Below are positions 1 to 9,649 of a stretch of 64,000 bases of DNA, piece by piece. Under the pieces are notes generated by a model. The model worked only from the letters and a program-made list of their open reading frames with translations. It ran no database searches and was not told the DNA's origin. Source of the DNA: Gemmatimonadota bacterium (GTDB lineage: Bacteria > Gemmatimonadota > Gemmatimonadetes > Gemmatimonadales > Gemmatimonadaceae); NCBI GenBank assembly GCA_028287235.1, contig JAQBQB010000010.1:1-64000 (forward strand), read 5' to 3'. Every line of letters starts with the position of its first letter. The stretch's first letter is position 1. The position numbers and the translations under genes were made by a program.

Positions 1-1
1 G

Positions 2-1009
<1,008 letters not shown>

Positions 1010-1018
1010 GGTGGCCGA

Positions 1019-1228
1019 ATGACGACTCGAGACATGGTTCGCTCGGCGCGCTCGAAGATCGAGCGCGTCGCATACGTGGTACGCCGCGTGATCGGCGTAC
1101 CCGACTACGATCGGTACGTGGCGCACCTGCACGCGCACCACGCAGGCGCCCGGCCGATGGACCGCGAGGAATTCATCCGCCAGCGGCTGGCCGATCGGTA
1201 CAACAAGCCGGGATCGCGCTGTTGCTAG
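1019..1228 (+). CDS. ybdD: YbdD/YjiX family small protein (DUF466)
   Basis: A 69-residue soluble protein of the YbdD/YjiX (DUF466) family. The signature is a short basic helical protein with GVPDYDRYVAHL, a central PMDREEFIRQR and a terminal Arg-Cys-Cys. In enterobacteria these proteins are encoded directly after cstA or btsT and are thought to assist the transporter. Here the gene begins 9 bp after the cstA stop and is surely co-transcribed with it. The full length of the family (about 65-70 residues) is present. The biochemical role is unknown. Confidence 0.9.
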   Translation: MTTRDMVRSARSKIERVAYVVRRVIGVPDYDRYVAHLHAHHAGARPMDREEFIRQRLADRYNKPGSRCC

Positions 1229-1311
1229 AATTCTCATCGTCAACACACGGGCCGACGACAGAGCGACACGTCCGTCGAACGAACAGTTAGGTCGGCCGTT
1301 GGGCCGCGGGT

Positions 1312-2541
1312 TCAGGTCGCCGGCGCGGCCCGCGGCAGGAAGAGCATTGCCACCGCGGCGAGCAGGGCGAGGCTGGCCCCGACGGAGAACGCGACCGGCG
1401 ATCCGAAGCGATCCCAGAGCACGCCGAAGAGCAACGACGCCGGGAGCGCGCCGACACCAAGGGCCAGATAGTACCAGCCGTACGCCGCGCCGCGCCGCTC
1501 CTTGGGCACCACGTCGGCGACGAGCGCCAGCTCCGTTCCTTCGGTGAGTCCGAAGAAAATTCCGTAGCCGGCGAACAGCGCCCAGGCGTGCCAGGACTGC
1601 GACGCGCGCGCGAACAGGAAATAGACCAGCGCGTACACGACCCATCCCGCGACGAGCACCGGACGGCGGCCGATCCGGTCGGACAGCGCGCCGCCCGGCA
1701 CGTTGGACAGACTCTTCACGCCGTTGAGCAACGCCCAGATGATCGGCGCGAGCGCCACCGGCACGCCCAACTGCTTCGCACGCAGCAACAGGAACGCGTC
1801 GGTGGAGTTGCCGAGCGTGAAGATGAAGATCACGGCGAGAAAGGCCCAGAAGCGCGCGCCCATGCCGCCGGCGAGCTCCGCTTTCTTTCCCGGCGCGGCC
1901 GACGTTCGTGCGACTTCGCGAATGCCGAAGATCGCAACGACGATCGCGATCGCCCCTGGAATGGCGGCGAGCCAAAACACGGCGCGCAGCGAGAGATGAA
2001 ACCAGGATAGGAGCGCGAACGCGATGACCGGGCCAAGCAACGCCCCGGCGTTGTCCGCCGCGTTTCGAACGCCGAACGCCTTGCCGCGCATGCTCGGATG
2101 CACGGAGTCGGCGATCAACGCGTCGCGCGGCGAGCTGCGGATGCCCTTCCCCACGCGATCGCTCACGCGGATCAGCAGTACCTGCGTGGCGTTCTGCGCG
2201 ATCGCGACGAGCGGCCGCACTACCGACGCGAGCACGTAACCGGCGACGACGAGCGGCTTGCGGCGCTGCACGCGATCGGACCACCACCCGCTCGCCAATT
2301 TGAGCAGCGCGGCGGTCGATTCGGCGGCGCCTTCGATCGTGCCGATGAACCCGGCGCTCGCGCCGAGCACGGTGGTCAAGAACACCGGGAGGAGTGGATA
2401 GATCATCTCGCTCGACACGTCGGTGAAGAAGCTGACCGCGCCGAGCGCATAGACGTTTCGCCCGAGCTTCGCGGGTGGCGCGCCTGCTCCACTCGCGTCC
2501 GGCGCGACGTCGTGCACGGGGCTGTTTCCGGGGACGTCCAT
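1312..2541 (-). CDS. Major facilitator superfamily transporter
   Basis: A 409-residue MFS transporter with about 12 predicted membrane helices and a roughly 30-residue Pro/Ala-rich cytoplasmic start. After the first helix comes SFFTDVSSEMIYPLLPVF, and around residues 130-150 the cytoplasmic loop RVGKGIRSSPRDALIADS, typical of one branch of prokaryotic MFS proteins annotated as multidrug or sugar-like exporters. The second half repeats the fold, with GALSDRIGRRPVLVAGW in the equivalent loop. The start is an ATG with only a weak ribosome site. It is divergent from the M20 peptidase gene (51 bp between starts) and convergent with ybdD. Substrate cannot be read from sequence. Confidence 0.85.
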   Translation of the reverse strand: MDVPGNSPVHDVAPDASGAGAPPAKLGRNVYALGAVSFFTDVSSEMIYPLLPVFLTTVLGASAGFIGTIEGAAESTAALLKLASGWWSDRVQRRKPLVVAGYVLASVVRPLVAIAQNATQVLLIRVSDRVGKGIRSSPRDALIADSVHPSMRGKAFGVRNAADNAGALLGPVIAFALLSWFHLSLRAVFWLAAIPGAIAIVVAIFGIREVARTSAAPGKKAELAGGMGARFWAFLAVIFIFTLGNSTDAFLLLRAKQLGVPVALAPIIWALLNGVKSLSNVPGGALSDRIGRRPVLVAGWVVYALVYFLFARASQSWHAWALFAGYGIFFGLTEGTELALVADVVPKERRGAAYGWYYLALGVGALPASLLFGVLWDRFGSPVAFSVGASLALLAAVAMLFLPRAAPAT

Positions 2542-2592
2542 CCGACGAATCTACCACTTGCGGCCAGCCCCCGGTCGGAGCGATTGATAGGG

Positions 2593-3798
2593 ATGCCACC
2601 GCGCGCGCCGGCGCTCGCCGACACCGCTCTCACACACCGTTCGCTCGCCGCCGCCCATGCGCGCTTGGCGGCGCACGACGACGCGATCATCCGTACGCAA
2701 ATCGCCGTGGCGCAGATCGCCGCGCCAACCGGCGAGGAGCACGAGCGCGCCGGCTGGGTGTCGCGCCGATTCCGCGACTGCGGCCTGTCGGCCGTTCACA
2801 CCGATGACGTCGGCAACGTCGTCGGCCGGCGCGACGGCACCGAAGATCTCGCGCCCGTCGTCATCTGCGCGCATCTCGACACCGTCTTTCCGCGCGAGAC
2901 GGACCTCTCCATTCGCCGCGACGGCCAGCGACTGGTCGGTCCCGGGATCAATGACAACGGTCGCGGGTTGGCGGTGATGCTCGCGCTCGCCGGTGAGATC
3001 GACGGCGTTCGGGTCAGGTCGCGGCGTCCGGTGGAGTTCGTCGCCACGACCGGTGAAGAAGGGATTGGAGACTTGCGCGGCGCAAAGCATTACTTCGCCG
3101 ACCGCGGTCGCACGGCGCACGCCATGCTCGCGCTCGACGGCGCCGGCGACGAGCGCATCATCCATCGTGCGCTCGGCTCGCGGCGCTTTCGCGTATCGTA
3201 TGCCGGCCCGGGTGGGCATTCCTGGGCTGCGTTCGGATCAGCCAATGCGGTGCACGCCGCGGCCGGCGCCGCCGCGCGGCTGGCCGCGTTGCCGCTGTCG
3301 TCGTCGCCGCGGACGACGCTTTCAGTAGGACGTATCGGCGGCGGGCTATCGGTCAACTCGATTCCCGACGCCGCATGGCTCGAGATCGATGCGCGCTCCA
3401 CGTCGGCGGCGCAGCTCGACGAGATCGAGCGCGCGATCAGACGAATCGCCCAGGCAGCCGCCGACGAAGAGAACGGCAGGCGCTCGATGGGTACGCGCGC
3501 ATTGACCGTGCGCATCGACTCGATCGGCTCGCGTCCATGCGGCGAGACCCCGGCCGAGCACGCGCTGGTGCAAACGGCGATCGAAGCGACGCGGCTCGTG
3601 GGTCGCCAACCCGACCTCGCTCTGGCGTCGACGGATGCGAACGTGCCAATCAGTCAGGGCATCCCGGCAATCGCGATCGGCGCCGGCGGCCGCGGCGGCG
3701 ATGCGCACACGCACGGCGAGTGGTTCGACAACTTGCAGGGCACGGTAGGTGTCGCGCGCGCGCTCACGATCGTGATGGCGGCGGCGCAGCTGGCGTAG
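2593..3798 (+). CDS. M20 family metallopeptidase
   Basis: A 401-residue zinc aminoacylase/dipeptidase-type enzyme of the M20 family, which hydrolyses small peptides or N-acyl amino acids. Metal-ligand motifs are in order: AHLDTVFP (His94, Asp96), GINDNGRG (Asp121, in place of the common DDKG) and TTGEEG (Glu155 catalytic base, Glu156 ligand). The internal lid domain begins near GGHSWAAF, and the late HTHGEWF supplies the last histidine. The open frame runs further upstream, but the ATG at 2593 is chosen because the protein homology starts there and the upstream part overlaps the divergent MFS gene. No signal peptide is seen, so the enzyme is probably cytoplasmic. Exact substrate is unknown. 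Confidence 0.88.
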   Translation: MPPRAPALADTALTHRSLAAAHARLAAHDDAIIRTQIAVAQIAAPTGEEHERAGWVSRRFRDCGLSAVHTDDVGNVVGRRDGTEDLAPVVICAHLDTVFPRETDLSIRRDGQRLVGPGINDNGRGLAVMLALAGEIDGVRVRSRRPVEFVATTGEEGIGDLRGAKHYFADRGRTAHAMLALDGAGDERIIHRALGSRRFRVSYAGPGGHSWAAFGSANAVHAAAGAAARLAALPLSSSPRTTLSVGRIGGGLSVNSIPDAAWLEIDARSTSAAQLDEIERAIRRIAQAAADEENGRRSMGTRALTVRIDSIGSRPCGETPAEHALVQTAIEATRLVGRQPDLALASTDANVPISQGIPAIAIGAGGRGGDAHTHGEWFDNLQGTVGVARALTIVMAAAQLA

Positions 3799-3814
3799 GC
3801 TCGGCGGTCGTCGC

Positions 3815-5512
3815 CTACTCCGTTTGCCCCGGCTCCGCGCGCGCCAGCGCGCCACCCAGAAAGCGCATCGCAGCGTACGTCTCCGCCGCCAGGATGATCG
3901 ATGCGAGAATGATCACGAGTGCCCATGCGACGCCGCGCGGCTCGTGCAACGCCGCCACGATTCCCCACGCGACCATGAGGGGGATCACGAGCCCCAACGC
4001 TAGCGAGAACAGGTTGGCGATCATCGCCAGGACGTTCTGCCCGAGCGCTTCAACTCCCGTGCTCACCACCGGACCGAGCCGAACCCACCCGGGAAAGAGC
4101 ACCGCCGTTCCATTCTGAATGGTGAGCAGCGCGCCGTTGAGCGCCGTGATGGCGAACGGCGCGGCGATGAGCAGCGCAAGCCGCACGTCGCCGCCGAGCG
4201 GATTGCTCGGCGAGGCGAAGACGGCGACGTAGGCGATCAGCACGAGCATCGTCTGCATGGCGGCCATCGGCAGCGCGGCGGACGCGACTTCGGCGAGCAC
4301 GATCTCGCCCGGCGGCAGGGGCAGCGTCTTGATCAACGGAAGATGCTGCATGTCGTGCCGCAGGTCGTTGCGAATCAGCCGTCCGCCAAAGAGGAGCAAC
4401 ATGCCCGCGAGCGCCAGCGCGCAGCTCGCGAAGATCTCGCCGCCGTCGGCGCCGCCGCTCGACGTCGCCGCCCCGAGCGCGATCGCCATCACCGTGGGGC
4501 CGATGAAGACGCGAAGCTGCGCGGTGCGCCGGAGGCACAGCATGTTCTTCCAGATGATCGCCAGCGCCGGGTGCCCGACGGCCGCGAGGGTGAGCGTTCC
4601 GGTGGCGCGCGGTGCGCCCATCGCCGCGACGGACCGGCGCGAGCGCGTGGCCTGTACGCGCCGCGCCCGCTCGGCCGACGCTTCGATCGCCGCATCCTCG
4701 AACGCGGCATCGGTGCGCAGCACCCACCACACATGGCCGAGCATGACGACGACGGCCGGCAGGATGGCGCGCGACCACGTGCCGACCGATCGCGCGAAGG
4801 TCGGCGCGACGACGATGTGGAAGGGCAAGAGTCCCCATGATGCCGGCGGCGCAGCCAGCGCACGCCCGAGCGCGCCGAAGAATTCGCCCGGCCCCTCCGC
4901 GGCGAGCAATGCCGCACGCGCCTCGATGATGCCGGCCGCGACGAGCACGCCCACGACCACGAACACCGCGATCGATACGCGCTGACGGCGCGCACCCGCT
5001 CGGCCGTGCTCTCTCCACGACGAGCGCACGAGCGCCGCGCCGAGGCGATGCATGTTGAGCGTCGAGAACAGCACCCACAGTCCGATTGCCCGGAGCGGCG
5101 ACGGCAGCAGTGTTCCGCCGCGGCGCAGGATGAACACCCAGACGAGCGCGTTGATCAGCACCGTGATCTGCGCGCGAAAGAGCTTGTAGCCGATCAGCGA
5201 CCGGCGCGACAGCGGCGCCGGAAAGAGCATCGACACCTCGGCCTGCGTGAACGCCAGAGCGGTGGCGTCGGAGCCGAAGATCCACGACCCCATCAACGTC
5301 AGCACCGCGAGGAGCGTGACGATCATCTCCGTGGGCTGTCCGAGCAGCAACGACGACGCACCGCGCGCCGCCGCCGGCCGGAAGAGGAACGAGTACAGAT
5401 AGAGTCCACCGACGATCAGCGCCGCGGCGTAGCGCGGGCTGCGCGCGCGCGCCACCACGAATCGAATTCGATTCCGGCCGCTCGTCCACACGAGGTAGAA
5501 AAAGGCGTTCAC
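3815..5512 (-). CDS. ABC exporter permease (ABC-2 like)
   Basis: A 565-residue polytopic membrane protein starting with GTG at 5512; this GTG shares bases with the TGA of the ATPase gene (GTGA), so the two are translationally coupled. It has about 12 hydrophobic helices in two halves, with a cytoplasmic basic stretch around residues 250-290 (ASAERARRVQATRSRRS). Internal motifs such as FTQAEVSMLFPAPLSRR and HDMQHLPLIKTLPLPPGE resemble permeases annotated as putative ABC exporters of the ABC-2 class. With the adjacent ATPase it should form a complete exporter. The cargo is unknown. Upstream sugar-nucleotide genes in the same operon make an envelope glycan-related role possible, but that is inference. 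Confidence 0.8.
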   Translation of the reverse strand: MNAFFYLVWTSGRNRIRFVVARARSPRYAAALIVGGLYLYSFLFRPAAARGASSLLLGQPTEMIVTLLAVLTLMGSWIFGSDATALAFTQAEVSMLFPAPLSRRSLIGYKLFRAQITVLINALVWVFILRRGGTLLPSPLRAIGLWVLFSTLNMHRLGAALVRSSWREHGRAGARRQRVSIAVFVVVGVLVAAGIIEARAALLAAEGPGEFFGALGRALAAPPASWGLLPFHIVVAPTFARSVGTWSRAILPAVVVMLGHVWWVLRTDAAFEDAAIEASAERARRVQATRSRRSVAAMGAPRATGTLTLAAVGHPALAIIWKNMLCLRRTAQLRVFIGPTVMAIALGAATSSGGADGGEIFASCALALAGMLLLFGGRLIRNDLRHDMQHLPLIKTLPLPPGEIVLAEVASAALPMAAMQTMLVLIAYVAVFASPSNPLGGDVRLALLIAAPFAITALNGALLTIQNGTAVLFPGWVRLGPVVSTGVEALGQNVLAMIANLFSLALGLVIPLMVAWGIVAALHEPRGVAWALVIILASIILAAETYAAMRFLGGALARAEPGQTE

Positions 5513-6309
5513 GCGTTCGTTTTCTGCTCGCCGGTGAGCGCCAGAAAGACGTCCTCGAGCGACCGCCCGGCGAGGTCGGGATGCGCCGCGATGATCTCGT
5601 CGATGGTGCCGTACGCCACGCACTCGCCGCGACGCACCACGAGCAGCTTGGTGCACAGCGCCTCGACGAGGTTCAACAGGTGCGAGCTGAGAATCACCGC
5701 GGCGCCGTCGGCCGCGCGGGCGGTGATGGTCTCGCGCATGCGGCGCATGCCGCCAGGATCGAGCCCAGTCAGCGGCTCGTCGAGGATCAACGCCGTGGGA
5801 TCGTGCAGCAGACCGCAGGCAATGGCGAGCTTCTGCCGCATGCCGCGCGACAGCTCGCCGGGCAGCGCGCTCCGCTTCTCGGTGAGCTCGAGCTCGCGGA
5901 GCAAACCGGGAATCCGCGTCTCGACGTCGGCGACGCCATAGAGTCGCGCGATGAAGCGCAGGTGCTCCTCGACCGAGAGATACTCGAACAGATGGGGCTC
6001 GTCGGGAATGAACGCGAGGGCGCGCTTGGCTGGTATGGCGTCGCGCTGGATGTCATGCCCGGCGATCGACACGGCGCCGCTCGATGGCGAGATGATTCCC
6101 GCGATGCAGCGCAGTGTCGTCGTCTTTCCCGCGCCGTTCGGTCCGACGAGGCCGAGCACTTCGCCCGGCGCCACGTCGAACGACATGGACTGTACGGCGG
6201 GGAAGGTGCCGTAGAGCTTCGTGAGTTGTCGGACAGCGATCGTCGAGACGTGAGAGGGGAGATTGGAGACGGGCGGACTATCGCTCCCCTCTCCGCTTTC
6301 AGCGCTCAT
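5509..6309 (-). CDS. ABC transporter ATP-binding protein
   Basis: A 266-residue ABC ATPase. Walker A is GPNGAGKT (residues 56-63), the signature is LSRGMRQK, and Walker B is ALILDEPLTGLDP, followed by the switch His in ILSSHLL. The N-terminal 20 residues (Ser/Pro-rich) precede the fold. This stretch is encoded by a C/T-rich repeated tract (about 6240-6275) similar in style to the repeats found before other start codons, so the true start could be later, but no better start codon follows. Its ATG at 6309 overlaps the end of the nucleotidyltransferase gene by 11 bp. It pairs with the permease encoded immediately downstream. Confidence 0.92.
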   Translation of the reverse strand: MSAESGEGSDSPPVSNLPSHVSTIAVRQLTKLYGTFPAVQSMSFDVAPGEVLGLVGPNGAGKTTTLRCIAGIISPSSGAVSIAGHDIQRDAIPAKRALAFIPDEPHLFEYLSVEEHLRFIARLYGVADVETRIPGLLRELELTEKRSALPGELSRGMRQKLAIACGLLHDPTALILDEPLTGLDPGGMRRMRETITARAADGAAVILSSHLLNLVEALCTKLLVVRRGECVAYGTIDEIIAAHPDLAGRSLEDVFLALTGEQKTNA

Positions 6310-7288
6310 TTCTGACCGTGGAATGATCGCTCACGTTGATCTGCCCCCGCACGCCGTCGACCACCGCGCCGTCGCCGATCATCGAGCCGGCGAGCTTGGA
6401 GCCCGTGACCGTGGACCCCGCGCCGACGATCGTGTCGCGCAGCTCGGAGCCTTCCACCCGGCTGCCCGCGCTGAGCGAGACGTTGGGCCCGATCGTCGAG
6501 GCGACGAGCGTCACGTCGTCCTCGATGTAGACGGGATCGACGATCGTGACACCGGCCGGCGTGGTGGCCGGCTTCCGCGCCCGTCCCTTCTCCAGCATGG
6601 TGCGGTTCGTCTCGAGCAGCGTGCCCTGCTCGCCGGCGTCGTACCACCCTTCGACGTCGATCACTTGGATCTTGGCGCCGTGGTCGATCATGTACTGGAA
6701 GGCGTCGGTGAGGTAGAACTCGCCCTTGTTCTTCGGCGACCGCAGCGTGTGGTCGATGCCCTCGTAGAGCAGTTTCCAGTTCTTTATATAGTAAAGTCCA
6801 ATGTTCGCCCGCTTGGAGATGGGGGTCGTCGGCTTCTCGACGATCTTCGTCATGTTGCCGTCGGCGTCCGTGACGACCACGCCGAAGCGCTGGTAGTCGT
6901 CGACCGTCTTCACCCAGATGATGCCGTCGGCGTCGCTGCGGTTCACGACCGAGAGGTCGGCGTCGAAGATGGTGTCGACGAAGATGATGAACACCGGCTG
7001 GTCGACGTACGGGCGGGCGAGCGCCACGGCGCCCGCCGTTCCGTCCTGTACCTGCTGCTCGACGAACACCGACTCGAACGGGTACTTGGCCCGCGCGTAC
7101 TGTTCGACCTTGTCCTTGAGATGGCCCGTGATGTAGATGACCTGCTCGACGTTGCCGAGTCGCTCGAGGTCTTCCATCACGTAATCGATCACCGGCTTGC
7201 CGGCGATCTTGAGCATTGGTTTCGGCGTGATGTGCGTGTGCGGACGAAGCCGGGTTCCCTTTCCGGCGAGGGGGATGATCACCTTCAT
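6299..7288 (-). CDS. NDP-sugar pyrophosphorylase / nucleotidyltransferase with beta-helix tail
   Basis: A 329-residue sugar-phosphate nucleotidyltransferase. The N-terminal Rossmann-like domain carries the nucleotide-binding GKGTRLRPHT (residues 9-18) and the metal/sugar loop TPKPMLKIAGKPVIDY. After residue about 240 a left-handed beta-helix follows, with hexapeptide-like repeats (VYIEDDVTLVASTIG, GSTVTGSKLAGSMIG). This layout fits glucose-1-phosphate thymidylyl- or uridylyl-transferases and mannose-1-phosphate guanylyltransferase-like enzymes; the exact nucleotide and sugar cannot be decided. The ATG overlaps the cupin gene stop (ATGA). Operon order is cupin isomerase, this enzyme, then the ABC exporter. 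Confidence 0.87.
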   Translation of the reverse strand: MKVIIPLAGKGTRLRPHTHITPKPMLKIAGKPVIDYVMEDLERLGNVEQVIYITGHLKDKVEQYARAKYPFESVFVEQQVQDGTAGAVALARPYVDQPVFIIFVDTIFDADLSVVNRSDADGIIWVKTVDDYQRFGVVVTDADGNMTKIVEKPTTPISKRANIGLYYIKNWKLLYEGIDHTLRSPKNKGEFYLTDAFQYMIDHGAKIQVIDVEGWYDAGEQGTLLETNRTMLEKGRARKPATTPAGVTIVDPVYIEDDVTLVASTIGPNVSLSAGSRVEGSELRDTIVGAGSTVTGSKLAGSMIGDGAVVDGVRGQINVSDHSTVRNER

Positions 7289-7656
7289 GGCGCGCTGGTT
7301 CCTTCCCGCCCGTAGCGGTCGTTGAGGCGAACGACGTCGTCGAGCTGCGGCGTCGAAACTTCGAGAATGTCGCAATCGGTGACGGCTTCCATCTGATGGA
7401 TCGTGCCCGGCGTGACATGGAACGCCTCGCCGACTTTCAGCGGAACCTCGCGCGGAGTGTCCTTCTCCCAGACGCGATAGATCAACTGGCCCGACAGCAG
7501 ATAGACCGTCTCGTCCTTCACGCGATGGTATTGCACGGAGAGGGCCTCGCCGGCAGTGATGTGCAGGATCTTGCCGACATAGCTCTCCGTGCGCGCCCAG
7601 ATGGTTTCGTGTCCCCACGGCTTCGGAACGTGGGTGATGGTCGAGCGTTCGCTCAT
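7285..7656 (-). CDS. Cupin phosphomannose isomerase-like protein (type II)
   Basis: A 123-residue single-domain cupin resembling the C-terminal mannose-6-phosphate isomerase domain of type II enzymes. Visible are PWGHETIW near the start, the first cupin motif around YHRVKDETVYLLSG and the second at FHVTPGTIHQME, whose His and Glu would bind the metal. In two-domain enzymes this domain is fused to a guanylyltransferase. Here the two activities would be split over two overlapping genes, because a nucleotidyltransferase follows at once. The ATG at 7656 is chosen because the cupin fold starts there. No Shine-Dalgarno precedes it; instead a C-rich repeat does. The sugar specificity is not proven. 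Confidence 0.82.
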   Translation of the reverse strand: MSERSTITHVPKPWGHETIWARTESYVGKILHITAGEALSVQYHRVKDETVYLLSGQLIYRVWEKDTPREVPLKVGEAFHVTPGTIHQMEAVTDCDILEVSTPQLDDVVRLNDRYGREGTSAP

Positions 7657-7694
7657 TTGCGTGGGGCGTTGGGCGTGGGACGTGGGGCGTGAAC
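7657..7694 (-). repeat. C-rich degenerate repeat directly before a start codon (CCCCACG type)
   Basis: Read on the minus strand, this tract consists of repeats of a CGCCCCACG-like unit (variants CGTCCCA, CGCCCAA) ending 2 bases before the cupin ATG. It occupies the position where a Shine-Dalgarno would lie. A closely similar tract stands directly before the ATG at 31064. Confidence 0.7.
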
Positions 7695-7804
7695 GCGGAA
7701 GGGAAATAAACGCGGTTGGGGGTTGCACTGGTAGGCGGGCGGAACGGTGCCACGGCTTCCGTCACCGTTCTGCCCGGCACGCTCCCTGCTCTTTGCCCCT
7801 TCAA

Positions 7805-9586
7805 ATGATCCTGGCACCCCGTCACCTACCCCGGCTCGCGGCCACGATCGGCCTGTTCACGCGCTACGGCCTGCGCGACTTCGCGAATAGCCAGGGGTTG
7901 GCCGGCCTGAATCACGAGCCTGAGCCGGGTGAGGACCACGGCGGCTCCCCTGAGAAAGCGGCGGCGTTCCGCAAGCGGCTCGTCGAGCTGGGGCCGGCGT
8001 ACATCAAGCTCGGGCAGGTGCTGTCGACCCGCCCTGACCTGTTGCCGCCGAGCTACATCGAGGAGCTCGAGAAGCTGCAGGACGACGTCCCGCCGATTCC
8101 GGTGGAAGCGGTCGAAGAGATCATCGAGGCGGAACTGGGCGGACGCCTGAGCAAGATGTTCGCGAGCTTCGACCGCGAGCCGCTCGGCACCGCAAGTCTG
8201 GGCCAGGTGCATGCGGCCGAGCTTCGCGACGGACGGCCCGTGGTGGTGAAGGTGCAGCGGCCGCACATCCGGAACCTGCTCGCCGACGACATCGCCTTCT
8301 TCCACGAGCTCGCGGTGTTCATGTCGGAGCATACGTCGGCGGGGTCGAAGATCGACATGATCGGCGTGGTGCAGCAGCTCGAGCAGGCGCTGGCCGACGA
8401 GCTGGATTACCGGATCGAGGCGCGCAACGCCGCAACGTTCCGCCGGTCGCTCGCTGAATTTCCGCGCATTCTCATACCGCGCGTGATCGAGGCATACACC
8501 ACGGAGCGCGTGCTCACCACGGAGCGCGTGCGCGGCACGAAGATCGACACGATCTCGCCGCTCACGCGGCTCGAGCACGATTTTCATCCGGTCGCCGACG
8601 ACCTCACGCGCGCGTACCTCAAGCAGATCACGATCGACGGGCACTTCCACGCCGACCCCCATCCGGGGAACGTGTTCGTGGTGTTCCCCGAGGCGGTGAA
8701 TCCGCCGACGCCGTCGGAGGTGAAGGACACCGACCGCCGCGCCGTCGTTCGGGACGCCGTCACGCCCTTGTCGAAGATCGAGAAACAGGCGCAGCAGCAA
8801 GCGGCGCCACAGCCTGCCGGAATCGACGTGAAGCTCGCGCTGATCGACTTCGGCATGACGGCGCGGCTGTCGGCCACGTTGAAGGAACACGTCATCCGCC
8901 TGCTGATGGACCTCGCCGACAATCGCGGCGACGACGCGGCGGAGATGCTGATCGAGATCGGCACGGAGCTCCCGGGCTTCGACCGCGAGGCATACGTCCG
9001 CGAGATCGCCGCGCTCATGGCACGCAACTACGACCTCACGATCGGCGAGCTGGACACGGGGAAATCGCTGTACGAGTTGATCAACATCTCCTACCAGCGC
9101 GGGCTACGCCTCCCGGCCGAGCTCACGTTGCTCGCCAAGACGTTGTTCAATCTCGACGCGGTGACGAAGTCGATCGACTCGACGTACAGTCCGATCCCCA
9201 CCATCCGGGAGTACGGCAACCAGATCGCGGCGGAGCGCGCGAAGCGCGACATGAACCCGCGGCGGTTGTATCAGCTCGCGACGGAGGGCAGCGACTTGCT
9301 CATGGCCCTTCCCCACCGCCTCGATCTGATCACAGCGCGGATGGCGAGCAACGAGTTCGAGACGAGGATCGACATTCCACAGCTCACGTTAGCGATCCAG
9401 GCGCTGCAGAAAGTCGCGAATCGCGTCTTCTCCGGCCTCGTGCTCGCCGGCCTGCTCGTCGCGAGCGCCATGTTGATCCAGTTCAGCCCTAGGCTCGGCA
9501 CCGGCGGCTTCGTGCTCGCCGGTGTGATCGGGATCTGGATGGTGCTGGCGATTCTCTGGTCCGACCGCATGCCGCCGTCGCGGTAG
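7805..9586 (+). CDS. ABC1/UbiB (AarF/ADCK) family kinase-like protein
   Basis: A 593-residue atypical kinase of the UbiB/ADCK family, linked to quinone biosynthesis or lipid handling in other bacteria. Seen in order are the family KxGQ motif (AYIKLGQVLSTRPDLLP), the alanine-rich nucleotide loop (GTASLGQVHAAEL), the lysine in VVVKVQRP, the ELDYRIEARN helix, the catalytic HADPHPGNVFVV and the DFGM metal loop. Two membrane helices at the very C-terminus are also typical. An unusual feature is about 45 Pro/Gln/Ala-rich residues between HPGN and DFG. The ATG at 7805 is used because homology begins there; the leader is pyrimidine-rich, with no clear ribosome site. No ubi genes are adjacent. Confidence 0.9.
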   Translation: MILAPRHLPRLAATIGLFTRYGLRDFANSQGLAGLNHEPEPGEDHGGSPEKAAAFRKRLVELGPAYIKLGQVLSTRPDLLPPSYIEELEKLQDDVPPIPVEAVEEIIEAELGGRLSKMFASFDREPLGTASLGQVHAAELRDGRPVVVKVQRPHIRNLLADDIAFFHELAVFMSEHTSAGSKIDMIGVVQQLEQALADELDYRIEARNAATFRRSLAEFPRILIPRVIEAYTTERVLTTERVRGTKIDTISPLTRLEHDFHPVADDLTRAYLKQITIDGHFHADPHPGNVFVVFPEAVNPPTPSEVKDTDRRAVVRDAVTPLSKIEKQAQQQAAPQPAGIDVKLALIDFGMTARLSATLKEHVIRLLMDLADNRGDDAAEMLIEIGTELPGFDREAYVREIAALMARNYDLTIGELDTGKSLYELINISYQRGLRLPAELTLLAKTLFNLDAVTKSIDSTYSPIPTIREYGNQIAAERAKRDMNPRRLYQLATEGSDLLMALPHRLDLITARMASNEFETRIDIPQLTLAIQALQKVANRVFSGLVLAGLLVASAMLIQFSPRLGTGGFVLAGVIGIWMVLAILWSDRMPPSR

Positions 9587-9649
9587 CGCGCCGTTCGCCA
9601 TGGGACGGTTGGAACGATGGAAAGTGCGATCTAGCTCCGTGCGGCGCCC

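Noticed and set aside
1289-1330. GGGTTCAGGTC within a GC palindrome, tRNA T-arm-like
   Set aside because: No cloverleaf could be built; it overlaps the end of the MFS gene.
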